Shown piece after piece: positions 1 to 12,765 of a stretch of 64,000 bases of DNA. This DNA is from Gnetum montanum (taxonomy: Eukaryota > Streptophyta > Gnetopsida > Gnetales > Gnetaceae). A program made the position numbers and the translations under genes. The stretch covers positions 329,592 through 393,591 of the forward strand of contig MNCI01028378.1 in NCBI GenBank assembly GCA_015680685.1, written 5' to 3'. The notes beneath the pieces are model-generated. The model ran no database searches. It saw only the letters and a program-made list of their open reading frames with translations, and was not told where the DNA came from. Numbering within the stretch: the stretch's first letter is position 1; each line of letters begins with the position of its first letter.

Positions 1-499
1 TCAAGGGTAATTAACAAGGCTCTTTTATCATCATGGTACTATTCCTACCAAGCAATGATAAGATCAAGTATCAAGACTAGAGTTTCCTATTAGTAGTATT
101 GAGAGTACTTTTAGACATGTATCTTAAAAATATTAAAGATTCATGCTTTTCAAAAGTACTAATTCAAAAGAAAATAGATTTGATATATTAGAAAAGCATA
201 ATAAACAATGAATAGTTTATCCTAAGGTTTTTAGACCACAAATTATATGTAATGGTTAAAGGTCAAAAACCAAGATAGGAAACCAAAAGATAATTTACAA
301 TAAATTCATTAGAAGTACCACACCACAAACTTTCATAAATCTAATTTCATCATGATCATATAAAGTATACCATAAACAATTAAAAAAAATCTTTTCTTAT
401 AAGAGTTGATTTAGAGATAACATCCCATAAATAAAGTAAGAACACATCAAAAAAAATTTATACTTTCCAAATTAAATACTAATACAAAATTTAGCAAGT

Positions 500-2000
500 A
501 AGAAGATAGAAACTTACCTTGACATACCTTCCTTGCAACTAAGAATTAATGTGCCTAGAGTCCTAGAGAATGAGATTCCTCTTTTGAGATTTTTCTTCTT
601 GCATAGACTTCTTCAATTTTCAAGGCTTGGGTCTATTTCAAAAATTGGCTAGATAGAGTCTTCTCATTCTCAAGTTCCTTCCTCTTGATTCTCCAAAATT
701 TTTTAACTCCTTTATTCTATTGAGTTGTCCAATCTTTTTTGCCCTACACAAATTTCTTTCTTAGTGCATTTTGATAAGACCAAGGAGTATTGTGATATGA
801 CCAAGTACTAATATGATAAAAATTTAAATTTCACTCCCATTTTTTATGCCCAAACTTATTACAATAATAAAATCTAACTCTCCTATTGTAGAAAAGTTGA
901 TTAGAATGATAAAAAATTTGAGTTTTTAATGGATAGGAACTTCGTTTAATGGAGTAACCTAACTCCTTGGAGATTCTTGTAGATGGGATGAAGGTTGTGA
1001 AGGTTCTTCTTTTTGAAAATAGCATCCAAGTCCACTTTTATTTTGTGGGCTGCTTCTTTGTCTAAGAACCATTGGAAGGGACTCTTTCCCTTTAACTAGC
1101 CTCTTATTCACAAGCTTTACATTTGCAAGTTCTACCTTAACCTACTTATAAGAGAAGGTTAGCTTTTCATTCTCAACCCTTAGGTGTGAGATTTATTTTT
1201 TAAAATAAAAAATTGTTGTGTCTAATAATGAAATTTATTGAGCCCTAATTTTAACTTTCTTGTTCAGCTTTGTACAAATATTTTGAAAATTTTAAAGTTC
1301 ATTACACAATAAATCAAACCTCTCATCCTCATTAAGTTCATCATCTGAGGTGTCAATATCATCATTGGTGAGAGCCATATAGACAAGGTGTAACTTCTTT
1401 GCATCATCCACCACTTCTTCTTCACTTTGCTCTCCATCATCCCAACTCGAGTAGAAGCTGGTCTTGATCATTTCTTCATCATTTTTATCCTTTCATTGTA
1501 ACTTGCCATTACTAGGACATTTGGAGACCACATGTCCTCCTCCATCACATACCATGCATTCTATTAAAGATCAATCAAAATTAGAACTTGAAAAATTTTA
1601 ACCCCTTTCCTTACCTTCGAAGCTCTTACTCATCTACTTAATCACATTGGTTAATTTTTCAATCTCAATATTAAGGTCTAAGTTCTCATTCTTAAGATAA
1701 AAACATTAATCACTAAGAACTTTAATTTTTATTTCCTTAGCATGTAAGGCATATTTTATCTCAATTCATAAATTTTGAAAGGAATGAAATTCATGGCAAA
1801 ATATCCCATACCTTTCTTCAAAGGAAACATCATTCATATTGTTATGAGTTTTATCAACTTTACAAGCACAATTTCCTTTATTTTTGAATGTAAGGAAAGG
1901 AATGAGAGACTTACATTTATAGCATATGTGATATAAGAATTGAGCATAGCAATTTATGAAGCATATCCAAATGTATCTAATGTTGATTGCTCCTGCCATT
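500..2000 (-). pseudogene. gag: SIRE-like copia gag remnant with CCHC zinc knuckle
   Basis: This is the decayed nucleocapsid/Gag region of the copia element. Reading begins near 1999 with the short peptide MAGAINIRYI. A clear CCHC knuckle (C-x2-C-x4-H-x4-C, CMVCDGGGHVVSKC) is encoded at 1517-1558. An acidic stretch rich in Asp, Glu and Ser follows, then the YMALTND segment that resembles the CLMA region of SIRE polyproteins. A second, damaged knuckle (YYCNKFGHKKWE) lies near 840-880. Several stops and at least one frame change break the protein. No protease or integrase is visible before the window edge. Gag would package element RNA in cytoplasmic particles; this copy cannot. Confidence 0.6.
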
Positions 2001-2037
2001 TTTACTCTTGAATATTAATGTAGAATGTAAGAGTACT

Positions 2038-2051
2038 AGGCTATGATACCA
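2038..2051 (-). other. tRNA-Met primer binding site
   Basis: Read on the minus strand this is TGGTATCATAGCCT, one mismatch from the start of the classic plant initiator-Met site TGGTATCAGAGC. It lies nine bases inside the LTR, as expected for first-strand priming. Confidence 0.7.
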
Positions 2052-2060
2052 CTTATGGAT

Positions 2061-2719
2061 TGTTGAACTTAAAAGGGGGTTTGGGGGGGGGGGGGGGTGG
2101 TGAGGAATGAATCAGTTCCCCAAATTAAAAATTTTTAAGAAAAAGACAACACACACCAAATTTAACATGGTTCCCCAACTTGGATAGTCCACACTTGGAG
2201 GGTAGGTCACAAGTACACCTACAAACATTGTTGCTCTCAAATTTGGTTTGAAGGGTCCACACCCTGTACAATCTTCAAACCCTACTCTAGAGTGTTTTGT
2301 CACAACACCAACCACTCAACCTCGCAAGATCCCATTAGGCTTGGAATGTGGTTTCTAGGCTTTGACAAACTTTACAATCTTAATCTCTACTTCGGAGCAT
2401 TGTATTGTATCACCAATCACTCAATCCTGCAAGATCCTAACAAGATCAAGAAATATGCCTTCCTACAAGAAGCACATCAACCCCATAGGGCAACAAAAAA
2501 GAACAAAAATTACAAGGGATGAAAAGAAATTTAGTTTACTAATCCTTCTACTTTGAGATATATCACATTTTACAATGAACCAATGATGATAAAATGAAGA
2601 GCAACAATGATTACAATCATAGAAAAATGATTAGACAATGATTGTACATAAGCTTGCATATTTCCTAATTATTGTTGAATGTTTAATTCTTTCCTAGTTA
2701 ATTAATCTCTCTCTCAACA
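2061..2719 (-). repeat. 5' LTR of the SIRE-like copia element
   Basis: The LTR boundaries follow from the TGTTGA...TCAACA terminal inverted repeat and from the primer binding site nine bases inside. Its end nearest gag holds a run of 15 G (2083-2097). It also contains a stretch resembling the 'ttaac-atggttc' block common in plant copia LTRs. The partner LTR is off the window, so age and target duplication cannot be judged. Confidence 0.6.
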
Positions 2720-3164
2720 TTTGACTCTCTTAGTTAAGTACACTCAGTATGACTACTTCAAGCATGCGTGTAGCGCTTGGTAACCCAGTAACAACTAGTG
2801 TTTGGTAATCCCAGCAGCGTTGCACTGGTTCAAGATGTGTACGGAATGTGGGAATGGATACTGGTGTTAGAAACAATTAGAACTTAGTTAGCGAATAGTT
2901 AATGTAAGTTATTAACTTAGTTCTCTTTACCTTCGCTTATTAACATAAGACATTAAAAAGATAAATGCTATAAAAAATCATATACCTCAAGCTTACTTAA
3001 CCATACGACCATGAAAATACAATTAAGTTTGGGAAGACAATGACTGATTAACCCTAAGTGTTCCATTAAGGCACGTAAGCACTTAGTCCTTGGAGTCCAA
3101 CTAGATTGCACGTGAAACACTCGTATTCATATGGTTGAGTATAGGGGTACCTCACCACTCATCA
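2720..3164 (+). repeat. Athila-like gypsy LTR, 3' portion
   Basis: This stretch matches the R/U5 part of the LTR at 48113-49049, including the 'cttggtaatcccagtagc' type motif and the terminal 'gtacctcaccactcatca'. It ends in CA at 3164, where LINE sequence begins. Its 5' part is missing because the SIRE-like copia element is inserted at 2719/2720; the other half should lie left of the window. Confidence 0.65.
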
Positions 3165-5340
3165 ATATGCAAAGATTAAAATTCATAACTAATCCACTTT
3201 AATGGCATGATTTATAGGTACCTCTTTAATACACTCTTCTAGTTTATTAATAAAAATTTCAAACAATCATAGTGAAAGAGGATAACTTTGCTTTACTTCT
3301 ATATTATTGTAAAACTAACAAGATTATATAGTTTCTTCATTCATTAATTCAATAATTATTTCTTTGTATCAATTTTGAAATGAATTAAATAAACTAAATT
3401 CAACTTTAAATTGGGTAAGTCTACTTCATAACTGTTCTCTCATAAAGAAGTAAAATTTTTTAGTAAAATCCACAAAGCAAATAAATGTTTTCCCTTATTT
3501 TCCCTTTGCTTGTTCAATGCAATATTTCAGAATAACTAGATGATCTAGTATAGAGTGTGTTTTTTTTAAAATCTTGCTTGTGAAACTACATGTAAATTAT
3601 TTCTTTTTATCCAATATTATAATTTTTCTTCCAAAATTATATTTAACAAATTTACAACCTAGTTACTAATCATGATAAATTTCTAATTCTTTAAATTTGA
3701 TTTGTCTCCTTTATTTAAAAAAATGTAAACTAATGATCCACTTTCTGGACAAACCATTTTGAAGTCATTCATTAAGCATTTTCCATGTCTTTCTTCAAAC
3801 TAACTCTCAACCATACTTTAATAATTTAGCATAAAAACCTTTTGCATTTATAGCTTTTCTAGAAATTAATTTCTTAATTCTATCTACTACTCCATCATAC
3901 ATAACTTGTAAAATATCTAGGAATATGCAACTAGTTATGGTATTTTTCTTGTGATAAAACAAAGTTTTGTGGAATCCTTTTATCTATGAAATGGAAATAT
4001 CATCTCTTATACAAACATTATTTCTAAAAAATTTCCAAACTTTTTGTGAATCTTACCTTATCATTTGCATCATACTATTTTGGTACTCTTTTATAAATTT
4101 CTTTTTTCTCTCTCAAATCAATTTCATATAGTTCTTATTCAAAGCTTTTTTCTTATAGGAATATTTTATAGCTAACCTTGCTTGTAGACATTTTTCATTA
4201 AACCATTTCTTCTAAACCATAAAATTTTGTTTCCTAGTAATAATTTTTGCAACATATATTAATATGTCTTCTAATTGATCTTTAAATTTTTTTTATTTTC
4301 AACAAAGTTTATACCTCTTACTAAAAATATTTGTATTTGTAACTATAATACATCTTCTTATTTTCTATTATTTCTTATAGTTAACATAAATTTCTTTAAT
4401 GAAAAACTAGAGAAAATATTGTATAGATTCTATTAATTTATCACCAACATAAAAGTCAATAATTCTTAGTACATTTTGAGAGGTGGTTAGTAGTAAATCA
4501 ATACATGAACATCTTTATTCTTTTTCAAAAATAAATCTTGAGATTAAAAAAAATGTTTGAATCCCATTTAAAATGATAAAATCAAGGATTTGTCACTATT
4601 TTAACATGTACTTTCCTATATAATTTGTTTCAGTAACATTTGGTGTTCTTTTCTACCTAGTTATAATGACCACAATCTTGTATATCTATCCATTCTTAAT
4701 TATTCTACCACTCTAGAATATAAATTTTCTTAGATCCAATCCTTGCATTAAAGTCACCACATATATAAACTTTGCATTATAATTTAATTTCCAATATATC
4801 TTATCCTAAATATTGAAAAAGTTATTTTAAATTTTATAAATCTAGCATTCCATAATATGTTGCATCCCATGGAAGAAAGTACCAAAAAGGAAGGAATACA
4901 TGGCACTTTCTCTAAATAATCTTCAACCAAGTGTGTTACTTATAATCATCAATATTTTTCACTTTAAGCACCTAAAAAATATTTTAATACTAGTAATAAT
5001 ATTTTAAGGAGTTCATCTATGTTAGAATAAAAGTAAAGCATTTGTTCATGATCTCAATTAGTTTATCAAAAATAAAAATAATATTGTTTACAAATATCAC
5101 AAAAGATATGATGAGAGAGAATGTGACTCCCTTTAACATTAATGGGTGTACTAATAATGGATGAATATATTTGGTGAGTGAGGAATTGCTTTATTGAATT
5201 AAAGAATGAAGCTTGTAATTTGTAGATAACATGTTTCATTCCAAATATGTTGATGTGACATATTATTGTGCTATGATGAAGCTCTAGAGTATATGTTGTA
5301 AAATATATTTCATATCCAAAAGCTATTTTCCTACACAATA
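3165..5340 (-). pseudogene. LINE (non-LTR) EN-RT remnant
   Basis: This is a minus-strand non-LTR retrotransposon fragment with an endonuclease followed by a reverse transcriptase. The APE-type endonuclease motif CGDFNARIG is encoded at 4735-4758 and neighbouring codons. Further on, reading HSILDHLVILKYCIEQAKGK and then CFVDFTKKF gives the start of the RT palm, and VKQSYPLSL with LFEIFINKLEEC gives the block that is GCPLSPTLFxIFINxLEE in active LINEs. The frame reaches LIFA+Y at 3165, exactly where the catalytic [FY]xDD should be, and stops at the gypsy LTR. Many stops and shifts show it is ancient. 5066-5340 probably belongs to the endonuclease N-terminus, but this is weak. Confidence 0.7.
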
Positions 5341-5399
5341 TGCCCTATCGACTTTTTTTCTTTTCTTATTTTGATTATTTATTTAGATGAAAATCTTTA

Positions 5400-6651
5400 C
5401 AAGAAATGTTCATTTATTCTTAACATAGCTAGGAGTCTAATTTGGTATCAAAATCCTCATGGTGGATTGTAGATTTGATTGGCTTATGTGGAAAATTATT
5501 TGAAGAAATAGAAGAGCATGGGTGATAGTCATTTGAAATGTTTTTATTAAAATTAAAGGTTTCTTTTAGTTGATTTGGAAATATTTGAGATGCCTTTGAC
5601 CCATTTACATACTAAAGCTAAGTAGAAAATAACATATTTTATTTCAAGTAGTATAGGAATGAATAACAAGTAAGGTTTCAATGTAGGATTTATGGTTTTT
5701 CATGAGGAATAGAATAATGTGGTTAGAATTTTAAACTTCATGGTATCTAGAATTATGCAGTTGGAATCCATAGTTTAGGTTATGGGAAAATGATACAAAC
5801 CATTCTAATAGTTATAAAGTTCAAAGATTCATTTTGGAATATTGAAGAAACCTAGGTTAAGACTAATATTGATACTCTTTAGTCAAAGTTGGAATCTCTC
5901 GAATCAAAAATAATAAATACTCACTCAAGATTAGGAGCAGTTACCTTTGCAATTACTAAGAAAATACATGAAGATGAAGAAAAACATGAGAAGATTCATA
6001 ATTTTTAGTTTGTAAGAATCTCTAAAGAAAAGGATGAAGATCTTATATAGGTTATGCCAGATTTCTTTATAAAACATGCACATTTCTCTTATCTCAATTA
6101 TTAGTACATACAAACTTGATCCAAAGGGGGATAAACCTTGATAGATTCTTATTAAGTTTGTTGACTGGCATGGAAAAGATAAGGTTTATAAAAATAAAAG
6201 TACCTTGAAAGGACAACATATTTAGATTAATAATGACCTAAGAGGATGTAAAAAAAGAAAAAAATAGAAATCGTAATAGGAAGTTAAATAAGCTTGTACT
6301 AAAAGGGAAATCGATTACTTGAACTCTAAATATGTTGCAATCATTAAGGAGAGTATAAATCCTAAAAATAGGGATTTTTCTTCTATTACCTATGATTTCT
6401 ATAATGTTGAAGGTTCATTGGATAATAAAGATTCTTGTTTAGATACTAGTCATTTCTATAGTGATTTTGATATGTTTAATTTTTCTAAAACTTAGAAAGA
6501 AAAATATTCTCTAACTATCTCTATTCCAAGATTTCATATCATTTCTATTAGAAATAAATGTTTTAAGATAAAGGGTACACCTTGTGAAGGTATTGTCTAT
6601 TTAATTAAATATTCTAGATATCATTTCATTAAGATGCACATAGTTGACAAT
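5400..6651 (+). pseudogene. LINE copy 2, ORF1-like domain and start of endonuclease
   Basis: This plus-strand fragment encodes a basic RNA-binding module resembling LINE ORF1 proteins: KFVDWHGKDKVYKNKSTLKG, then INNDLRGCKKRKK and a segment ending DYLNSKYVAIIKES. After an acidic linker it reads IPRFHIISIRNKCFKI and GIVYLIK, which resembles the beginning of an APE endonuclease domain. It stops at IVDN at 6651, where gypsy element A is inserted. The frame resumes without a gap at 20046 after element A and one copy of its five-base target site are subtracted. The first ~400 bases are poorly defined. Confidence 0.6.
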
Positions 6652-7554
6652 TAATGAGCAGTGAAGGTACCTGTATGCTCAACCATATGAATCACAAAGC
6701 ATTCATGCACAATCTAGTCAAATTCTATGGACTCTATATTTTTTAGTGCAATAGTTGTCTAGGAAGTGAAGCTTACCCTAAAGGGTGTTCATTGTCTTCC
6801 CAATTACACTTGTGATGTACAAAGGTATTTTCAAGGGTAATCGAGGCATATGATTTTTATTGTTTTATGTTTTATGTTGTTTGGTACTTAAATAGAGAGT
6901 TAAAGTATTTTAATGACTAATGTAATTTTACATTACTAGTCTCTAACTAGTCCTAACATAAGCATCTAGTCCCACTTTTTGTACACATCATAAACCCATG
7001 TATCCACTAGTGAGTTACTAATTGCTACGCTACTAGGCACACCAAGTGATAATGCTACTAGGGTTACCAATAAAATGCATGTTTATGCTCAAAGTGATCA
7101 TACTTATGTACTTAATATATTTAGCTTAATTAATTAACTAATTGCTTAAAGTCTAATTGGGCTTAGTCAATTGCATATTTAATGAAAACACTAAATGCAT
7201 AAATAAATCATTAATCTATTGCTTGTCTTTATTGTCATGCACATTGGTGTGGTTTAGGTACAGCAATGCTTGAATAAAGATCTATACATTTTCTAACTCC
7301 TACTGCAGGCACTCAAAGAAATATTCTAACTTTCAGATGGAAAAATTACAAGAGCTCTACTACTTCTATGACTTCATGTCTCATAAACATGACTGAAAGC
7401 ATGTATTTATATATTTTTCAATAGGGCTGCATTGATGGGTCAATGTGGCCCCATTGATGGGGAAACATCACATAAACGGGGCCCCATCAATGGGGATCCA
7501 TCGAGGAGGCCACATCAACAAAGGTTCATAAACGTGATACTTTGACACTCATCA
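6652..7554 (-). repeat. Element A 3' LTR
   Basis: This 903-bp LTR is equal in length to the copy at 19138-20040. On the minus strand it begins TGATGAGTGTC; the CA end has decayed (TAATGAGC on the plus strand). A TATA box is read on the minus strand at 7404-7411. The upstream U3 tip (7436-7520) is packed with GGGGCCCCAT and ATGGGG palindromes. A polypurine tract (AGCTTGGGGGTA on the minus strand, 7555-7566) abuts it. Confidence 0.8.
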
Positions 7555-8049
7555 TACCCCCAAGCTACAATGAAAACTTATCTTTGAGTTCCTTTACAAA
7601 ATTGGAAAGGTATGGGACTATTGATTGCCTCTTGACATAACAAACTATCATTACAAAACTAAGTGCTTAAGTATACAAATCAACACATTACAAAAATTAT
7701 GGTGTTCATGACACAAAATTGAACACCATGAAATGACAACATAAAATTGAATAGCACATCCTCTGATGGCCTAAAGATGGTGGAGAAGATCAAATAGTCT
7801 TAGGCAATGGAGGATCCTAAGGTTCTAAAGGACCTTTGCCAGCTTCAGGCATGTGCAGTGGCTAAGGTAGTTGTCATTGTACTACCGTAGTTGCAACCTC
7901 TAATGGAAGGTGAAAGGCATCTAGTAATGCCTTCATCTTCTCCTCCTTTGGAAATCATTCATAGTTCACATGAGATCACCAATGTGGGCAAGAATAGGGA
8001 TATCCCATGGATAGGGCATTGCCAAGAACATCTCCTTTATGTTGACAAA

Positions 8050-10649
8050 CTAGGCAATGAAATTTTTGTGTTCAATATCAAACGCCTTAACTACATTTTG
8101 TAGCTCTTGGTAGTTGTTCATTCTTTTGACTAGGTTCTCTATTATAGATCTTTGATCAATGTATTTGACCTTGAGAAGATTGACTTCAGCATTTCCCATA
8201 GCAAGATTTTGCTTGGTGTCCTTGTGATGCTTGAACTTAGCCTCATACAACAAGTATGAGCTAGCCACCTATTTCTCTAGTTCTGACCATAGCCATCTAG
8301 TAGTTAACATGGTTAGATTTACATATCGGAGATTAGCAAGCTTCATGTATTTCATCATCTTCTTAATTTGTAACTCCTTTATGTGGATTTTCACCTTGTT
8401 GTAGGCATCTATCCCATTAATAATAGGCTACCAAACTTCTCTTCCTTACTGGAGTTGGTGGAGGGCTTAATTCACTTTCCCCTTCATAAACTAAATGTGT
8501 TTTTCATTCACTTATTTTTGTAGACCAACCTAATCTCTATAATGATTTTTGACTCTCTTAAATTTGAGAGCCTCTAATTTTCAAGTGGTTACCTCAATCA
8601 TATTTTTTTGGTGAAGGGCATGGACCTCCTCGATGAAGAGGTTTATGTTTTCCACTACCAATCCCCTTAGTTTTGTGTTTGCTCTAGCCAATTTCTCCTA
8701 CTATTAATGGATGAAGTCTGTTAATTATTGTTTGTGCTCATCAACATTCCACAAGCAATAGCTCTATATGGTGTTAATTGTACATTCTCTTGGTAGGTCT
8801 AATCTAAAGCCTTCTGAATTTTGTGCTATTTACCCTCTTCCAAGGATTGGTATAACACCATCATCTCCATTGCATCCTCAACCCCTTTTATTCTAGTGTG
8901 AAGCTGTTCAATAACTCCATCTTTTATCAATGTCAGGTTGAGAAATGTAGGGTCAAAAATTTGGGCTCTTATTTTGGAAACTTTAGCAACTAAGCATTTT
9001 TTCAGCTCCTTGGCTATTTTAAGTTATCCTTCCAAAATGATGTTCTTGCCCCTTGCCTCTAGTAGCTTCAACTGGGTTGTAGTAATATTGTTTAAAAGGT
9101 CAAAGACATCTAAAAGTTGTTGCTTGGTTCCCACGAGTCAATCCAGTAGTTCTTCGTGATATGCTGCATTTATCCTACCACTTGTGGTTCCTATGGACAT
9201 CTACACATCCTTGAGTGCAATACCAGTAATGTCTAGTACAAACACCATAGGTGCACTGAGTGTTTTGGCTAGTCAGTCAACAACCACCTCTGCTACTATT
9301 TCCTATCCTTAGTGCTACATCACCAATACTATTACCCCACCTTCCTCCAAACACATTGAGAAGGTCACACCATTTCTAGAGATTTTGAGTGACTACTATT
9401 TTATGAGAGATATCATGATCTCTTTGACACTAAGATTTGAACTTGTGAGCAATTGAATTCTTTGGGCTACGAAAATAGATCCACCTCCACCCATCAAGAT
9501 GATTGTTCGGTCCACCTCATGTAGGTAACTCATTGCTAGTCTATACATATATGTGTCCCTACCACTTGTGTCTTCTTGTTCATCTTATTCACTCAAGAGT
9601 CATTCTTGATACTTGTGTAACCATTAAAAAGTTGCAGCAATGTCTAGCATAGTTGTTTGACTGGTAGGTGGAGGTGGTGGTTTGTACTCCTCTTCTTGAA
9701 TGATAGTTGTAAGCATTTTATCTTTCATAATTTCCATCCAATAGATGACCAAAGAATGCCTAATAGCATCATTTGTATGACTTAATCTTCCTCCCCTTTG
9801 ACAAGCTTTTTGATGAGGCATGGAAATAGGAGTGCCTTCCTTCCACATTCATTTTCTTTAAATCACTTATCCATCTCTAGATAAATTTTCTATGAAAGGT
9901 TGATAGGGAATCTTCCACTTAAATTAGTGCCTTTTGGATAGAAAAGACATTGATTTTAAATGGCCTCACCATGGGATTGAGTTGAAAGGCCACAATCTTG
10001 TAGTGGATCCTCTCTACCAGTGTGAGTGTGCCAAACTCCTTATAGTTGAAATTGTAGCATTATTGCACCCATTATTTGTTAATGTTGGGGACTACCTACA
10101 TTGGAATCTTAGCAAGACATGCCCCCATTTCTAGCAACCCAAGCACTACAGAAATGGCCTATACTAAGTAGGACATTGAGATGTTCTTGATTTTTATCAT
10201 GTATCTAGGTTTCCTATTGTTCCAAAATAAAAATGTCTCTCTCATGTACCACTCCCCCATGGAAATGATGATATGCCACATGGGAGAGGTCTTCAATTGT
10301 TCTTGCACTTCTTTTGGTGCTTTCTCTAGGAAAGGATGAAAGTTTAACTCCTAGAGCACCATTTTTGAACCTCTCTTGATTTTATCTCATTTAGCCACTC
10401 TTTTATCAAAGTCACCTCAATATTTTCTTATTGAGCTAGTGCATCATCTTGATGGGAATGTTCTATTGCTACTACTAGTTTTGAAATTTGTCAAATAGAT
10501 TCCACCTCAGCCTCTTCCCTAAGAGGACCTATGGCATGGGTTGTAAGTGGTTCTTCTTAGGCCTACTCTTGGCCCCTTCCCATTCTAGGCTATTTCTTCC
10601 TTTATTGATATGGTCCTACTTCCTGTGTATTCTTTCCTTTTGGTGCCAT
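8050..10649 (-). pseudogene. Extra ORF of element A, unknown product
   Basis: A decayed reading frame on the same strand as pol lies between integrase and the 3' LTR, where Athila elements carry an env-like ORF. It can start at the ATG complement at 10647-10649 (MAPKGKNTQE). Readable parts are LTTHAIGPLREEAEVESI, LIKEWLNEIKSREVQKW, NFHPFLEKAPKEVQEQLKT, MWHIIISMGEWYMRETFLFW and TLVERIHYKIVAFQLNPMVR. The C-terminal third (8050-8900) is highly charged and probably coiled-coil: KLARANTKLRGLVVENINLF and NAEVNLLKVKYIDQRSIIEN. I see no signal peptide or membrane anchor, so an envelope role is not supported. Element B2 lacks this ORF. I do not recognise the family. Confidence 0.45.
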
Positions 10650-12765
10650 TTTTGGTCACAACACATCCATTGATTAGTAGATATAATGTGTAACTTTAAA
10701 TTTTCAAATACCTTCTCTCATTAGTTAGTTACACTTTGGCTAAGGTTGGACCATGGTAGATCGATTATTTTATTATTATTTTCTTAATTTTTTATTAATT
10801 CTTTATTATAAATGTCACTGAAGCTTACTGAAAAGGTTTAACTCTTGTAATTTGGTGTTTAATAGTTGATCTCTTAGTTAAACCTTTGTGGGAGTTAGAA
10901 AAAATGGCAAAAAAGTTTTCATCAAAAATGGCACATTTGTGGCCCCCACAATAAAGAGCTTACCTCCAATAGCTTCAAGGTCAAAGAATAGAGTGATTTG
11001 AATTAATGGTTAGGAAGTTATGGGCTTTGGAAGGTTGTGGGCTTTGAAAATTTGAAAAACTCTTTTGGAATTTTTGAGAAAATGTAAAAATTTCTAAGTG
11101 GAATTATGCCTATATATAGAATTTTTTTGCCACGTCAACAAGGCCCTGTAAACAATCCTAGAGGAAAAATTTTGAAATTTGAATATCTTAAGAAATACAA
11201 GGAATTTTTTAATGAACTTGGAATCCATGGAGTTCCAAAAAAGCCAAGAATATGTGGAAATCATTTAAGAGGGTCTTTGGAAGTTCAAAAATTGAAAAAT
11301 TTGGTTGAGAATGTATTTACTGAATAAAATATGTAAATGAGCACATGGTCTGATGTAGAAGATGGATGTATGTAAGATTCTGATTGCAAGAATGTCTAAG
11401 GATAAAGTGCTTAATGAACCCAACCAAGAGAGATGCAAGTGGGTCCTTCCCAGAGTAGACACATGCCTTGTTTGCCCTTGCATAACCTCAACCTAACGAG
11501 TCCATGAACCCCATAGGTGATTAATGGGTGATGGAAGTTAAGGACCAAAAACTATAAGATTCTACCTAAGAATTCAAGTACATCAAACTAAGATACCGAA
11601 TCAAGAACATGGACATTGGCAGTGAAGTGAGTTATGGACAACATAGATGGATGATGGAGAAGGTAGAATGGAATTTCAAATTGAGGTGATAAGAAGTTCC
11701 TTGTGGAGTTTTATGTTTAAAATGACCTAAGAAGATCCATCCTTAATCTAGACTAAGACCAACCTCTTTCAGTGACTTTTCATCACAACTCTAAAACTGA
11801 TCCACCCCCTCAAGACATAAGAGTGCACCCATAGAACAACTATAATTCCATAAAGAGAAGAAAAGAGAAGTAAAAAGTGAGAGAGGGCCTTAGTTAGAGG
11901 GGACCTTCAGGCATGGGTAACATGTGTGTCTAGTTACATAACTAGTGCTTGTAGCTTTTTTATCTATCTAAGGGGTGTGCTTTGAATTCCCATCATGTTT
12001 TCTTTTCTTTTTAAATGGGAACCACACCATACAAAAACTTTATTTGAATTCTTGTTATTGGATGACATGGAATGGTAAGAACTCCATGAAAACACTCAAG
12101 CACCTAAGTAAGTAGAAGAGTACAAAGAGTATTGAGTCCCCTTGAAGTCACACCCTATACAAACCTTTGAATCCTTCCTAATTCTAGAAACTACCAAGGT
12201 TACCAATTTATTAAGAGTTTATTTAATGAAAGGGATATCAAACTTCCAAAACAAGGAAAACCATAGAGTTTGTGAAAGAGTGGATTTCATGGACTCATTT
12301 CCTATTCCATGAAAAAGAAACCATGACTTATCCATTGGCACAAAAATTCAAAAATAAAAACCATACATTAGCAAACAAAATGTAAAGCACAAACCACCAT
12401 TAGTAACAGCTACAATGCCACTATCCTATTGGCACAAAGCATGTTTATTAGCAAAAATTTGAGAATCATACTAAAATAAAATAAAGTATAATATATAAAA
12501 AAGTTTAAAATATTCAAGAATGATTTAAATGTACTAATGATGATGTAAAACAAAAAATGGTGTAAAATAGAAAAAGTCTTGAAAATCAAAAAGGTGTAAA
12601 ACAAATAACTTGCAAAATAAAAAATAGAGAAAAAACTAAGGAGCCATATGAATGATGAGAATGGATGGCCATCTCCCCCACAACTAAGTTATAAGGAGGA
12701 GATCAAAAAGTTAAGCATGGTTGTCCATCCATTGATGTATTTATTGTACTAGCTTACTTTGGATT
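10650..12765 (-). other. Element A post-integrase noncoding region
   Basis: This 2.1-kb stretch has no supported gene. 11300-12760 is similar in order and content to 29290-30650 of element B2. The best block is 'ccttagttagaggggaccttcaggcatgggtaa' near 11887-11920; its counterparts are near 29818-29850 (B2) and, reverse-complemented, near 24560-24600 (B). The part nearest 10650-11300 is specific to element A here. Confidence 0.5.

Larger units (their letters stand above)
1..2719 (-). mobile_element. SIRE-like Ty1/copia retrotransposon, 5' part only
   Basis: This is the 5' end of a minus-strand LTR retrotransposon that runs off the left edge of the window. In element order it has a 659-bp LTR, a tRNA-Met primer binding site and a gag region with a CCHC knuckle; pol lies outside. 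The LTR ends are TGTTGA and TCAACA. The acidic, Ser/Asp-rich stretch after the zinc knuckle is typical of the SIRE/Maximus lineage of Ty1/copia, which is family knowledge. The element is inserted in a gypsy LTR whose 3' part resumes at 2720. Stops and frame changes show it is dead. Confidence 0.7.

Noticed and set aside
2083-2097. Run of 15 G
   Set aside because: It lies at the LTR end of the SIRE-like element. A homopolymer of this kind is probably slippage or a sequencing length artefact and has no clear function.
5931-6113. Hydrophobic minus-strand frame, a possible membrane peptide
   Set aside because: It is antisense to the LINE ORF1-like sequence, and its Phe/Leu/Ile content comes from Lys/Glu-rich codons on the other strand.
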